Below, in pieces: positions 44,338-53,406 of a stretch of 64,000 bases of DNA. The notes beneath the pieces are model-generated. The model saw only the letters and a list, made by a program, of their open reading frames with translations, did no database searches and was not told the DNA's origin. Origin of the DNA: Croceibacterium soli (GTDB lineage: Bacteria; Pseudomonadota; Alphaproteobacteria; Sphingomonadales; Sphingomonadaceae); assembly GCF_009828065.1 (NCBI RefSeq), contig NZ_WTYK01000006.1, positions 1-64,000 on the forward strand, in the 5' to 3' direction. Made by a program: the position numbers and the translations under genes. Numbering within the stretch: the first letter of the stretch is position 1; each line of letters opens with the position of its first letter.

Positions 44338-45441
44338 ATGGGGTATTCGCCCCCGCTCGGCGCTCCAGGCTCCGCTTCCGGGCTGCAGCGCGGCCGCGCG
44401 ATCCGCGTCCTGGTGGTCGACGACTCGCTGATCGTCCGTGCCGCCTTCTCGCGGCTGGTCGGCGCGGAAGCCGACCTGGAATTGGCCGCGGCGGTTTCGA
44501 CGGCGGAGGACGCGCTGGCGCTGCTCGCGACCGAGCGGGTCGACGTGATCCTGCTCGACCTGGAGATGCCCGGCATGGGCGGCCTCGGCGCGCTGCCGCA
44601 GATGATCGAGCGGGCTCGCGAAGCGAAGATCCTGGTCGTCTCCAGCCTCACTGCGGACGGCGCCGAGCAGACGGTGGAGGCCTTGTCGCTGGGCGCTGCG
44701 GACACCCTTCAGAAGCCGGCCACCGGCGGCTTCGACCAGGCTTATCGGGAAAGACTGCTGGCCAAAGTCCGCGCGCTCGGCAGGCGCCCGCTGCGCCGCG
44801 CCGCGCCGGCGGGCCAGGCCGCCGGAAGCACGCCGATCCTGCGCAGCCCGTCGCGCGAACGGGCGGCGATCGTCGCGATCGGCGCTTCGACCGGCGGCAT
44901 CCACGCGATCGGGCAGCTGTTCGGAGCCTTGCCAACCTGCCTCGGCGTGCCGATCCTGATCACGCAGCACTTGCCGGCGTCGTTCATACCCGCTTTCGCG
45001 CAGCAGTTGCGGGAGATTTCCGGACGCCCCGCCCTCCCCGCGGCGGACGGGATGGCGCTGCTGCCGGACACGATCCTGATCGCCCCGGGCGACGCCCACC
45101 TGGCCCTCGCCGCGCGGCCCTCCGGCCACGTGGTCCGGCTGGACCGCAGGCCCGCCGCCAGCGGCTGCATGCCATCGGTCGACCCGATGTTCGCATCGCT
45201 GGCCGATGCTTTCGGCGCCGCCTCGCTGGGCGTGGTGCTCACCGGCATGGGCCGCGACGGCAGCGAGGGCGCACAGCAGATCGCCCAGGCCGGCGGCACG
45301 ATCCTGGCGCAGAACGAGGCCACCTCCGCCGTATGGGGAATGCCCGGCGCGATCGCCCGGGCCGGGCTCGCTTCGGCGATCCTGCACCCACGCGACATCG
45401 CCGGGCGTATCGCCGCGGCCGTCATCGCGCGGGGCGCCTGA
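44338..45441 (+). CDS. cheB: protein-glutamate methylesterase CheB
   Basis: 367-aa receptor demethylase/deamidase. A receiver domain (VLVVDDSLIVRAAFSRLV; VILLDLEMPGMGG) joins through a linker to the methylesterase domain with catalytic serine in IGASTGGIHAI, histidine in QHLPASF and aspartate in TGMGRDGSEGA. An N-terminal extension of ~20 residues precedes the receiver. Its stop overlaps the cheR start (TGATG). Confidence 0.95.
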   Translation: MGYSPPLGAPGSASGLQRGRAIRVLVVDDSLIVRAAFSRLVGAEADLELAAAVSTAEDALALLATERVDVILLDLEMPGMGGLGALPQMIERAREAKILVVSSLTADGAEQTVEALSLGAADTLQKPATGGFDQAYRERLLAKVRALGRRPLRRAAPAGQAAGSTPILRSPSRERAAIVAIGASTGGIHAIGQLFGALPTCLGVPILITQHLPASFIPAFAQQLREISGRPALPAADGMALLPDTILIAPGDAHLALAARPSGHVVRLDRRPAASGCMPSVDPMFASLADAFGAASLGVVLTGMGRDGSEGAQQIAQAGGTILAQNEATSAVWGMPGAIARAGLASAILHPRDIAGRIAAAVIARGA

Positions 45442-46364
45442 TGGACCCCGACGAGATCGCAATCGGCATCATCGCGGGATTGCTGGAGGAGCGAACCGGA
45501 CAGAAGCTGACCGAGGACCGCCGCTGGCGCATCGCGCCGGCGCTGGCCGGCCTGTTTCGCGACCGGGGCATCTCCAGCAACCAGGACCTTGTCGTCCTGC
45601 TGACGCAGCCCGACGGCTCGTCGCTGGCGCAGGAAGTCGTCGAGGCGCTGCTCAACAACGAGACCTACTTCTTCCGCGACCGGCAGATCTTCGATCATCT
45701 GGCCACGTCCGTTCTCCCCGCGCTGGCGGCCAGGCGCGCCCACAGCAAGCGGCTGTCGGTCTGGTGCGTCGGCTGCTCAACCGGGCAGGAAGCTCTATCG
45801 CTGGCGATGACATTCGCCGACCAGCGGGCCCGTTGGGACGGCTGGACGATCGACGTCCTCGGCACCGACGTATCGGGCTCGATCGTCGAATTTGCCCGCG
45901 CGGCTACATATTCCAGCTTCCAGATCCAACGTGGGCTCGGCGTCGGCCAGATGCTTGCCCAGTTCACCGAAACGGAGGGCGGATGGCAGGCGAAGGAGCG
46001 CCTGCGCCGGATGGTCCGCTACGAGGTGCACAACCTGCTGCACCCGGCGCCTTATCCCGGCCGGTTCGACCTGATCCTGTGCCGCAACGTGCTGCTCTAT
46101 TTCGATGCGCCGGTGCGGGAGCGTGCCTTCGCCCGCCTCAGCGAGGCTCTGGCGGAAGATGGCAAGCTGCTTCTGGGCGGAGGCGAGACGGTGCTCGAGA
46201 AGGGCACGTTCTTCCGGCCCTGTAACGAGCGCTATTCGCTCTACGACCCGCTGCCCCGGGCCACCCGAACGGCCGTCGCCAGCCCGCCGCACAAGGTAAA
46301 CATCGGCTTAAATGTTTCTTTAAGTTCTGCGCCCCTAGGGATGGCGCAAGGGGGAAGCGCGTGA
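45441..46364 (+). CDS. cheR: chemotaxis protein methyltransferase CheR
   Basis: 307-aa S-adenosylmethionine-dependent methyltransferase that modifies receptor glutamates. Landmarks are LLNNETYFFRD, LSVWCVGCSTGQEALSLAM (SAM-binding), IDVLGTDVSGSIVEFARAATYS, FDLILCRNVLLYFD and LGGGETV. It pairs with CheB to adapt the receptor in this operon. The ATG at 45441 overlaps the cheB stop, and the gene ends in an overlap with the next GTG start (GTGA). Confidence 0.95.
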   Translation: MDPDEIAIGIIAGLLEERTGQKLTEDRRWRIAPALAGLFRDRGISSNQDLVVLLTQPDGSSLAQEVVEALLNNETYFFRDRQIFDHLATSVLPALAARRAHSKRLSVWCVGCSTGQEALSLAMTFADQRARWDGWTIDVLGTDVSGSIVEFARAATYSSFQIQRGLGVGQMLAQFTETEGGWQAKERLRRMVRYEVHNLLHPAPYPGRFDLILCRNVLLYFDAPVRERAFARLSEALAEDGKLLLGGGETVLEKGTFFRPCNERYSLYDPLPRATRTAVASPPHKVNIGLNVSLSSAPLGMAQGGSA

Positions 46365-47893
46365 TCCGAACGATCGAGAGGGACTATCTGGCGCCCAGGC
46401 TTCTGGTGCTCGGCCCGATAGTCGCGCTGTCCGCCATCGTCGCCTGCTTCGTCGCCTACCTGGCGGTGCGCGGCACCTTCGCGGCGCCCGGCTCCTACCA
46501 GGCTCCGGTGATCGGCCTGGCGCTCTATGGCATTGCCGCTATCCTGCTGGTGCGGGTCGCGCTGGCCAATATCGGACAGCTCGAGCTGCTCGGCCTGACC
46601 GACAGCCTGAGCGGCTTGCCCAACCGCCGCGCTCTCCATGTCGACGTGGCCCGCTATGCCCAGGCGGACGACGAGATCGCTCTCGCGCTGGTCGATCTCG
46701 ACGGCTTCAAGTCGGTCAACGACCATTACGGCCACTACACCGGCGACAAGCTGATCAAGGAATGCGCGGCCATCCTGTCGGACTTGTGCGCGAAAGACGC
46801 GCGCGCCTATCGCCTGGGCGGCGACGAGTTCGCCATCCTGGTGATGGGCCCGATCGCCGGCAATATCCTCGAGGGCATCTGCCGGCGCCTGCTCCAGCGC
46901 CTGGCCAAGCCGATCGCCCTGCAGGACCGACAGGTGACCATCGGCGCCAGCATCGGCCTGTCCCGCAGCACGCCCGCCGCGCGGACCAGCTCCGCCGACC
47001 TCCTGCGCCAGTCGGACGTGGCGATGTATGCCTCCAAGACCGGCGGCAAGATGCGCTGCACCTGGTTCAACGACGAGTTCGACCGCAAGCTAGAACAATC
47101 GCAGAAGGTGGAGCGCGCGCTGCGCCGTGCCGTCGCCGGCAACGAGCTCCAGGTCCTCTACCAACCGCTGGTGGACGCGACCACCAGCGAGATCGTCGCG
47201 GTGGAGGCGCTGCTGCGCTGGGCGCAAGACGGCGTCGCGGTCGATCCTTCCGCCTTCATCGCCGTGGCCGAAGAAACCGGCCTGATCAACGCGATCGGCA
47301 GCTGGGTCCTGCGCCAGGCGTGCACCGATGCGCTGGCCTGGGACGGCCTGAAGCTGTCCGTCAACGTATCGCCGGCCCAACTGCGCAATGCCGATTTCCC
47401 CATCCAGCTCGGCCATATCCTCGAAGAAACCGGCTTCCCGCCCGACCGCCTGGAGCTGGAGATCACCGAGACTTACCTGGTCGGCGATCCGGTGATCGTC
47501 TGCCGCAGCCTCGAGATGATCCGCAGCTTCGGCGTCGGCGTGGCGCTCGACGATTTCGGGACGGGCTATGCCTCCATCGGCTTCCTGCGCAAGTTCCGCT
47601 TCGAGAAGCTCAAGATCGACCGTTCGCTGATCGTCGAGGCAGCCGACGACGAAGGCAGCCGGGCGATGATGGTCTCCAGCATCGCCGTCGCCCGCGCGAT
47701 GAACATGTTCGTAACCGCAGAGGGCGTAGAGACCGCTGCGCAAGCCGCGCTCGCCCGCACCGCCGGCTGCGACCACTTGCAGGGCTGGCTCTACTACAAG
47801 GCCGTGACGGCCGACGAGATCACCCGCCAACTGGCGAAGAACGCTATCAGGATCACCGGAGACCACCGTCATGGACATGTCGCGCACGCCTGA
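46361..47893 (+). CDS. membrane GGDEF-EAL c-di-GMP enzyme
   Basis: 510-aa protein with two N-terminal transmembrane helices (about residues 17-40 and 48-68), a GGDEF domain ([10 protein letters not shown], about residue 147) and an EAL domain ([43 protein letters not shown]). Catalytic motifs of both activities look intact. The product-inhibition RxxD site reads CAKD, so feedback control of the cyclase is probably lost. Its position in the che operon points to coupling of chemosensory signals to c-di-GMP level. GTG start overlapping the cheR stop. Confidence 0.92.
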   Translation: MIRTIERDYLAPRLLVLGPIVALSAIVACFVAYLAVRGTFAAPGSYQAPVIGLALYGIAAILLVRVALANIGQLELLGLTDSLSGLPNRRALHVDVARYAQADDEIALALVDLDGFKSVNDHYGHYTGDKLIKECAAILSDLCAKDARAYRLGGDEFAILVMGPIAGNILEGICRRLLQRLAKPIALQDRQVTIGASIGLSRSTPAARTSSADLLRQSDVAMYASKTGGKMRCTWFNDEFDRKLEQSQKVERALRRAVAGNELQVLYQPLVDATTSEIVAVEALLRWAQDGVAVDPSAFIAVAEETGLINAIGSWVLRQACTDALAWDGLKLSVNVSPAQLRNADFPIQLGHILEETGFPPDRLELEITETYLVGDPVIVCRSLEMIRSFGVGVALDDFGTGYASIGFLRKFRFEKLKIDRSLIVEAADDEGSRAMMVSSIAVARAMNMFVTAEGVETAAQAALARTAGCDHLQGWLYYKAVTADEITRQLAKNAIRITGDHRHGHVAHA

Positions 47894-49211
47894 AGTCCCC
47901 GCCGCCGACGAACTCGAACGCGACCGTGCGGAGCGTCACGCGTCGGCCGGTTCGCACGGCGCTTTCGGCCACGGCGTGTCCGGCTCGATCGCTCGTCGCG
48001 CACGCGCGGTATTCGCCGCGCTGGCGTTCCTCGCGGCCGCCAACGCGCTGCTCGCCGGGGCAGTCCTGATGGCGGTACCCGGAACGCCGGGCTGGCTCTT
48101 CGCGATACTTTTCGCACTGACGGCGGCGGCCGCGGGCGTGGCCTATCTCGCCCACCGGATCATCCAGCAGGACATCGTCCTGCCGCTGCAGAGCGCCAGC
48201 CGAAGTGCCGTGGCACTTGCCGAAGGACACCATCAGGTCGAAGTCGAGAACGCCCACCGGCAGGACGAGATCGGCGAGATCGCGCGGGCGCTGCAGACGA
48301 TCAAGAAAGCGGCCTTCAAGTTCCAGCAGCTGCGTGCGCGGACCGAAGAAGACCACGCCAGGCATCAGGCCGTGCTGCGCGAGCTGACCGACAGGTTCGA
48401 ACGCAATGTCAGCGAGATCGTCGGCAGCGTTGCGTCCGCCTCCAGCGAATTGCAGGCGACGGCGACCGCGATGGCGGCCAGCGCGGAGCAGTCTTCCAGC
48501 CAGTCCGCCAGGGTTTCCCAAGCGCTCGGCGAAGCGACCGCCGGCGTGACCGCAGCCGCCGCCGCGAGCGACGAGTTCGCCATGTCGATCGGCGAGATCA
48601 GCCGCCAGGCATCGAACAGCGCCGAGCTCGCTCGCAAGGCCAGCTCGGCCGCGGCCGACGCGGATTCGACGATTTCGGAGCTGTCGAGCTCGGCCTCGCA
48701 AGTGGGCCAGGTGGTCCAGATGATCTCCACCATCGCCCAGCGCACCAACCTCCTCGCCCTCAACGCCTCGATCGAAGCGGCGCGAGGCGGGGAGGCCGGG
48801 CGCGGCTTCGCCGTCGTCGCGACCGAGGTCAAGGAACTGGCGGCGCAGACCGGAAAGGCCACCGAACAGGTCGCGGCGCAGATCCGCACGATGCAGGACA
48901 CGACCGGCGCCAGCGTGGCCGCTCTCCGGAAGATCGCCGAGCAGATCAAGCAGCTCGAAACGACGGCCGTGTCGATCGCCGCGGCGGTCGATCAGCAATC
49001 CGTCGCCGGGCAGGACCTGGCCCGCAGCATCGATCTCGCGGCCCGCAGTGCGGAAGAAGTGTCCGGCAGCCTCGACCAGGTCCGCGACGCCTCCCTGGCG
49101 ACCGGCAGCGCCGCCAGCCAGGTGCTGACCAGCTCGACCGACCTCGAACGGCAGGCGGTTACGCTGAAGACGCAGGCCGACGAATTCCTGCAGCAGGTCC
49201 GGGAGGCCTAA
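47871..49211 (+). CDS. methyl-accepting chemotaxis protein without a periplasmic sensor
   Basis: 446-aa receptor. An N-terminal cytoplasmic tail (~40 aa) is followed by two transmembrane helices separated by a very short loop (PGTPG), then a HAMP-like region ([28 protein letters not shown]) and a signalling coiled coil with the hairpin tip [37 protein letters not shown]. No sizeable periplasmic domain exists, so it probably senses an internal or membrane signal. It starts 23 bp inside the GGDEF-EAL gene and ends the operon. Confidence 0.92.
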   Translation: MDMSRTPEVPAADELERDRAERHASAGSHGAFGHGVSGSIARRARAVFAALAFLAAANALLAGAVLMAVPGTPGWLFAILFALTAAAAGVAYLAHRIIQQDIVLPLQSASRSAVALAEGHHQVEVENAHRQDEIGEIARALQTIKKAAFKFQQLRARTEEDHARHQAVLRELTDRFERNVSEIVGSVASASSELQATATAMAASAEQSSSQSARVSQALGEATAGVTAAAAASDEFAMSIGEISRQASNSAELARKASSAAADADSTISELSSSASQVGQVVQMISTIAQRTNLLALNASIEAARGGEAGRGFAVVATEVKELAAQTGKATEQVAAQIRTMQDTTGASVAALRKIAEQIKQLETTAVSIAAAVDQQSVAGQDLARSIDLAARSAEEVSGSLDQVRDASLATGSAASQVLTSSTDLERQAVTLKTQADEFLQQVREA

Positions 49212-49529
49212 CGGGCACCCGATCGGCCGTTGGCCGCTCCACTCCGCGCAGCGCCGGTCACGCGCCTGCGCAGGCGTGGTGTGGTTTTCACGCGCTTGCG
49301 CCCTGCCCCAGCGCCCCCTACCAATGGCCCCAGTTGCAGCGAACGTGCCGCCCACCGGGCACCGGACAGGCTGCCAAGCTGTCCTCCCGAACGGCGGCAC
49401 GGGCGATGCGAAAGGGCGCGCGCCAGGCATTCGGCGAAGGCACCGCGAGCAGCGGCTCGATGTGCTGGCGCGCTCTTTCTCGGCCTGATAGCGCGTGCCG
49501 CGAAGCGCGCATCTTTTTGGAGGGTTGCA
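49212..49529. other. 318-bp gap between chemosensory operon and spanin-like pair
   Basis: No gene with convincing family features was found on either strand. The stretch carries short GC-rich hairpin-forming sequences but no clear terminator, and should hold the promoter of the spanin-like pair. No endolysin or holin was seen here. Confidence 0.5.
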
Positions 49530-49907
49530 GTGGCAGATCGAGTTTCGAGCCTGAGGCGGTTCATCGGCATTCGCGAGGCGCTGATCGTCGTGCTCGCCGC
49601 CGCCCTGGTCGTGGTGCTCTGGCGTGCCGACGCGATCGCGCAGGAACGCAATGCGCTGGATCGCCAGCTGCTGGCGGAACGGCAGGCCCGCGCTGCCACG
49701 GAACTGTCATTGAACGCGCTCAAGTACCGGATTGCCAGCGGCGAACTTAATGACAATGTCCAGGAAACCATCATCGACGAGAAGATCGCCGAAGCGCAGG
49801 AGCGGGCGGGCGAGCTGGAGCGCGAGGCGGAAGAGCTGCGGCGCGAGAAGGTGAGGGAAGCGGATTGCGTGACACCACGCTCGATCAGGGAGGCCAGGGG
49901 CCTGTGA
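49530..49907 (+). CDS. Rz-like inner-membrane coiled-coil protein (i-spanin-like)
   Basis: 125-aa protein with one N-terminal transmembrane helix (about residues 17-33, EALIVVLAAALVVVLW) and a long charged helix with repeated AQERNALDRQLLAERQARAA and EKIAEAQERAGELEREAEELRREK, a coiled-coil pattern. In phages such a protein (Rz) spans the periplasm with an outer-membrane lipoprotein partner. The next gene is an overlapping small lipoprotein, as in Rz/Rz1 pairs. It starts at GTG 49530 after GGAGGGTTGCA. Function by architecture only. Confidence 0.7.
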   Translation: MADRVSSLRRFIGIREALIVVLAAALVVVLWRADAIAQERNALDRQLLAERQARAATELSLNALKYRIASGELNDNVQETIIDEKIAEAQERAGELEREAEELRREKVREADCVTPRSIREARGL

Positions 49908-50242
49908 AGCGTGCCATCCTGCTGATCGCCTTGCTTGCCGCGGGCTGCAAGCATGCCCCGGCGCCGCCGCCGGCCGAAATCCGCGAAGTGCTGGTGCCGA
50001 CTCCCGTCACTTGCGTGAACCCCGCGGACATCCCGCGCGAGCCGCCGACCGTGGGCCAGCGGTTCAACGGCGATGCCAAGCACGATCTCGGGATCCTCGC
50101 CCCGAATGCGCGGGCCTTGCGGGAGTGGGGCCAGAAATTGCGGACGCTGCTCGAGGCCTGCGTGATCAAGGCGCCGAGCGCCGAGCCGACCGGTTCGTCG
50201 GCCGCCGCGCCGAAGGCTGCGGAGACCAAGCCCGCCCAATAG
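49904..50242 (+). CDS. Rz1-like lipoprotein (o-spanin-like)
   Basis: 112-aa lipoprotein. The signal peptide MKRAILLIALLAAGC ends in a lipobox (Cys15), then a proline-rich KHAPAPPPAE segment, then VTCVNPADIPREPPTV, GDAKHDLGILAPNARALREWGQKLRTLLEAC. The latter arrangement (paired Cys, GDA-x-D, LR-x-WG) is common in phage outer spanin-like lipoproteins. The GTG start at 49904 overlaps the upstream stop by 4 bp. A poly-Ala/Pro tail closes the protein. Together the two genes form a spanin-like pair without other phage genes nearby. Confidence 0.7.
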   Translation: MKRAILLIALLAAGCKHAPAPPPAEIREVLVPTPVTCVNPADIPREPPTVGQRFNGDAKHDLGILAPNARALREWGQKLRTLLEACVIKAPSAEPTGSSAAAPKAAETKPAQ

Positions 50243-50294
50243 CCGCCGCCCGGCGCGCGTCTGGCGCAGCCCGTCCAGTTTGGCCCGGCAGCGT

Positions 50295-50319
50295 GGAAAG
50301 CTCTCGCTCCGCATGAGTT
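50295..50319 (+). promoter_or_regulatory. candidate EcfG-type stress promoter (weak)
   Basis: GGAAA at 50295-50299 and GTT at 50317-50319 are 17 nt apart, one base from the GGAAC-N17-GTT pattern seen upstream of the 47-aa gene at 25752. It lies 41 bp before the Q/G-rich gene. Confidence 0.3.
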
Positions 50320-50360
50320 CGCTCACTGTCCGCCAACCGGCGGACTGCGAGGAGAGCGAC

Positions 50361-50672
50361 ATGAACGATCAGGATCGAGGACCGGGCCAGGGCCAGGGCC
50401 AGAACCCCGGGAACACCGGCGCCGGCAGCCGGCAACAGGAACAGCAGACCGCCGGCGGCGCCTTCCGCGAAGACCAGGGGCAGGACAGCGCTTCCCAAAT
50501 GGACCAGCAGGACGGTTCCCGGCGCCAGCAGGAGCAGGAGAGCGGCGGCGCGAGACAAGGCCAGCCGGGCCAGCAGGAACAGCAGACCGGCGCCGGATAC
50601 GGCGACCGCGGCGGGCAGCCGAGCGACCCCGGCCGCGCGGACCCGCGCGACAGCGGCAACGACAACAGCTGA
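50361..50672 (+). CDS. small disordered Gln/Gly-rich protein
   Basis: 103-aa hydrophilic protein almost entirely of Q, G, D, R, S and E, with recurring (Q/G)QEQQT-like segments and no hydrophobic segment. No fold or family is recognised. A GCGAGGAGAGCGAC ribosome site precedes the ATG at 50361. Composition resembles low-complexity stress proteins of sphingomonads. A strong inverted repeat follows the stop (50683-50711). Confidence 0.65.
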   Translation: MNDQDRGPGQGQGQNPGNTGAGSRQQEQQTAGGAFREDQGQDSASQMDQQDGSRRQQEQESGGARQGQPGQQEQQTGAGYGDRGGQPSDPGRADPRDSGNDNS

Positions 50673-50682
50673 TCCGGACAAA

Positions 50683-50711
50683 GCAAGGGCGGCCGAGCCG
50701 GCCGCCCTTGC
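50683..50711. terminator. strong bidirectional hairpin between convergent genes
   Basis: Perfect 13-bp stem (GCAAGGGCGGCCG / CGGCCGCCCTTGC) with a 3-nt loop AGC, between the stops of the Q/G-rich gene (50672) and the TonB receptor gene (50725). It can serve both strands. Confidence 0.75.
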
Positions 50712-50724
50712 CTTCGCTTATGCG

Positions 50725-52737
50725 TCAGAACCCGTAGCGCAGCCCTGCCCACACGGTGCGGGGGATGCCCAGGTCGATCGAGCCGCCCTGGTTGCGGGTG
50801 ACGATTTCCTCGTCGAACAGGTTCTCCGCCCGGGCGACGAAGCTCAGCTTCTCGTACAGCGGCACCTGGGCGTAAAGGTCGACCGTCGTCGCCGCCGGAA
50901 GCACATCGCTCTCCTGGTCGTCTTCGAACTGCTTGCCGACGTGGCGCAGCGTGGCCGCCAGCAGCATGCCTTCGGCCGGGCGATAACTGGCCGTCGCGCT
51001 CGCCGCCCAAGCGGGCGTCTGTGACGGGCGGAAGCCGTTGAGATCGGCGGCAGGGCCGCTGCCTTCCTGCTCCGCATCGGTGTATGCAAGCGATCCGTCG
51101 AGCCCGAAGGGACCGTGCTCCAGCTCGGCGCTGAACTCGAGCCCGCGTGCGTCGATCGCACCGATGTTGCGCCGTTCGCGCAGGTTCGTTCCGATCGTGA
51201 CGTTGGTGATCGCGTCCTTCACCTTGTTGTCCCATGCGGTCAGCGCGAACCGCACGCCGGGTGAAGCGCGCCAGTCCAGGCCCACGTCGAAGCCTTCGAG
51301 CCGCTCGGGCACGAGGTTCTCGTTCGCGCGGGTTTCCACAGGGAACACCACGAACGGCCGGTAGAGTTCGTTGAGTGTCGGCAAGCGCAGGCCGCTGTAG
51401 GCGGCGGCGCGCACCTGCAGCCCGGAGGAAAGCGGCATGACCACGCCGCCGCGATAGGAGAACTCCCAGTCGGAGCGATCGGCGAAGGTCGTGTCGGTGC
51501 GCACCGTCTCTCCGTCGCCGCTGAGGGCGCGGTAGTAGCCGTCCCTGATCTCGTAGCGATCGGCGCGCACACCGCCGGTCAGGATCACGGGTCCGATTTG
51601 CCAGTCGTCCTCGGCGAACAGGCCGAGATCGGTGTTCTCGCCCCCGGCGAAGCGCTGTTCGGTGCGGGCGCCGGTGAATGCCGAGTAGGCATCTTCGAAC
51701 AAGTCACCCGTGGACTGCCGGAAGTCCGCGCCGAGCCGCAAGGTATGCCCGCCACCCACTGGCGGACGAACTTCGATCTTGCCGCCCTCGCCTTCGGAGG
51801 GTGTGTCCTTCTGATCCAGAACCGGTACGAACCGTGTCGAGGAAACGACGACATTGGTGAAGTTGCGCCACTGCTTGTAAGCGATGGCGTCGAACTGCCA
51901 GGGGCCGCGGCCGACCACGCGTAGGCTGATGTCCTGCCCCTCGCTCGAGCTGTCGGCCCCTTCGAAGCGCAGCGTGCGGTGGTCTTCGAAAGCGAGCCCG
52001 CGCACTTGCAGGGTGATGTCTCCGCCGAGGTCCTGCACCAGCCGCCCGCCGGCCGACCAGCTGTCGAAGCGCGCCCGCGCCGTCGCGGGGACACGCTGGT
52101 CCTCGGGCGTGGTGTAGAAGCCCTTGCCGCGGTCCCAGCGGCCGCTGATCGTCGCGTAGCCGTTGCCGACTTCCGGGGCGAATGTACCGGAAAGCTCCGT
52201 CTCCGCCCGGTCGTTGATCAGCGCCGATGCGGTGACCAGGCCGAGGTCGGATGCATCCGCGCTGTTGAGCTCGATCGTTCCGGCCAGCGCGCCCGCACCG
52301 AACGGGCCCGAGCCGCCGCCGCGCGTCACCCGGATGTTCTCAAGCCGCTCCGGCGCAACCGCGGACAGCGGGATGTAGCCGAAGAACGGGTCGGCCAGCG
52401 GAACGCCGTCGAGCAGCACCAGCGCCCGGCTCGTGGCATTGCCGCCGAGCGCGCGCAGCGTGACGCCCTGCGCCGACGGGTTGGACGAGCGGCTGTCCGA
52501 GCGGCGGAACTGCTGGAACCCGGCGACCGACGACAGGGCATCCTCCAGTCGGCCGGACCCGGTCGATACGATCCGGTCCCGTTCGAGCACCTGCGTATCG
52601 TAGGCCGGGCTGGCCGGCGTGTCCGGCAGGCCCTCCCCCGTGACGACGATCACATCGGGATCGAAGCCGGCTTCCTGGGCGAGCGCCGGGGCGGCGGGCA
52701 ACAGAAGAGGCGCGAGGGTGAGGTATTTCGGGTTCAT
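50725..52737 (-). CDS. TonB-dependent outer-membrane receptor (copy 2)
   Basis: 670-aa receptor with a signal peptide (LTLAPLLLPAAPALAQ), a plug domain (DVIVVTGEGLPDTPASPA, LLDGVPLADPFFGYIPLSAV, GAGALAGTIEL), and a barrel ending in GIPRTVWAGLRYGF. The barrel's FDEEIVTRNQGG is typical of BtuB/siderophore-type receptors. The ligand is not evident. The start is ATG at 52737; an ATG 6 bp upstream (52743) would add MP. It is divergent from the NTF2-like gene, with 111 bp between. Confidence 0.9.
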   Translation of the reverse strand: MNPKYLTLAPLLLPAAPALAQEAGFDPDVIVVTGEGLPDTPASPAYDTQVLERDRIVSTGSGRLEDALSSVAGFQQFRRSDSRSSNPSAQGVTLRALGGNATSRALVLLDGVPLADPFFGYIPLSAVAPERLENIRVTRGGGSGPFGAGALAGTIELNSADASDLGLVTASALINDRAETELSGTFAPEVGNGYATISGRWDRGKGFYTTPEDQRVPATARARFDSWSAGGRLVQDLGGDITLQVRGLAFEDHRTLRFEGADSSSEGQDISLRVVGRGPWQFDAIAYKQWRNFTNVVVSSTRFVPVLDQKDTPSEGEGGKIEVRPPVGGGHTLRLGADFRQSTGDLFEDAYSAFTGARTEQRFAGGENTDLGLFAEDDWQIGPVILTGGVRADRYEIRDGYYRALSGDGETVRTDTTFADRSDWEFSYRGGVVMPLSSGLQVRAAAYSGLRLPTLNELYRPFVVFPVETRANENLVPERLEGFDVGLDWRASPGVRFALTAWDNKVKDAITNVTIGTNLRERRNIGAIDARGLEFSAELEHGPFGLDGSLAYTDAEQEGSGPAADLNGFRPSQTPAWAASATASYRPAEGMLLAATLRHVGKQFEDDQESDVLPAATTVDLYAQVPLYEKLSFVARAENLFDEEIVTRNQGGSIDLGIPRTVWAGLRYGF

Positions 52738-52848
52738 GGGCATCCTGTCCGTCGCTTCGTTGACTTTGTCCGGACCGCTAGCCGAGTGCGCTTGCCGTGT
52801 CACCCCCGCTTTGGCAGGATGCCCCGCGAACGGGAGAGAACACACGCA

Positions 52849-53406
52849 ATGCGCAGCACCATCGCCGCGGCCCTGCTGATTGCAGGCAGCGCCGCATACG
52901 CTCAGGAGAACCGCCCCACAATGGCCAGCACGGCACCCGCGATCGTACCCAAAGTCGCACAGGATCATGAGGCGCTGCTCGCCAGCCCTGACCCGAAGCT
53001 CGCCGCCAACAAGCGGCTGGTCTACGACATGTACCGCATCGTGCTGCAGGCGGGCCTGGCGGACCGGGCGGGCGAGTTCATTCGCGAGGACTACGTCCAG
53101 CACAACCCGAACGCTGGCCAGGGGCTCGCCGGGGTGCAGGAGTATGTCCGCAGCACACGGCCCGAACGGGAGATCAGGGACAAGCTGGACCTGCCACTGA
53201 TCCACCTGATGGCGGAAGGGGACTACGTGATGACCAGCTTCGTCCGCCCGGAGAAGGACCAGAACGGCCAGACTTACTACGCCACCTGGTTCGACCTCTA
53301 CCGCATAGCGGACGGCAAGATCGCCGAGCACTGGGACCCGATGCTCAAGAGCGATCCCAGGATCGACCCGAACGACAAGCGCCTTCCGGCGGAGGATGGC
53401 CGGTGA
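52849..53406 (+). CDS. exported NTF2/SnoaL-like protein
   Basis: 185-aa protein. The signal peptide MRSTIAAALLIAGSAAYAQ precedes a SnoaL-like fold with NKRLVYDMYRIVLQAGLADRAGEFIREDYVQHNPNAGQGLAGVQEYVRS and YYATWFDLYRIADGKIAEHWDPML. In this superfamily the pocket binds small hydrophobic molecules or catalyses isomerisation or cyclisation. The start ATG at 52849 gives a clean signal peptide. The stop overlaps the cupin start (GTGA), so the two are coupled and probably act together. Confidence 0.85.
   Translation: MRSTIAAALLIAGSAAYAQENRPTMASTAPAIVPKVAQDHEALLASPDPKLAANKRLVYDMYRIVLQAGLADRAGEFIREDYVQHNPNAGQGLAGVQEYVRSTRPEREIRDKLDLPLIHLMAEGDYVMTSFVRPEKDQNGQTYYATWFDLYRIADGKIAEHWDPMLKSDPRIDPNDKRLPAEDGR

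Noticed and set aside
47869-49430. 525-aa minus-strand frame opposite the MCP gene
   Set aside because: It lies antisense to the MCP, which has clear family motifs. Its composition is that of a mirror frame.
52744-52848. Cobalamin riboswitch upstream of the second TonB receptor
   Set aside because: The divergent gap is only 111 bp and shows no B12-box-like sequence.
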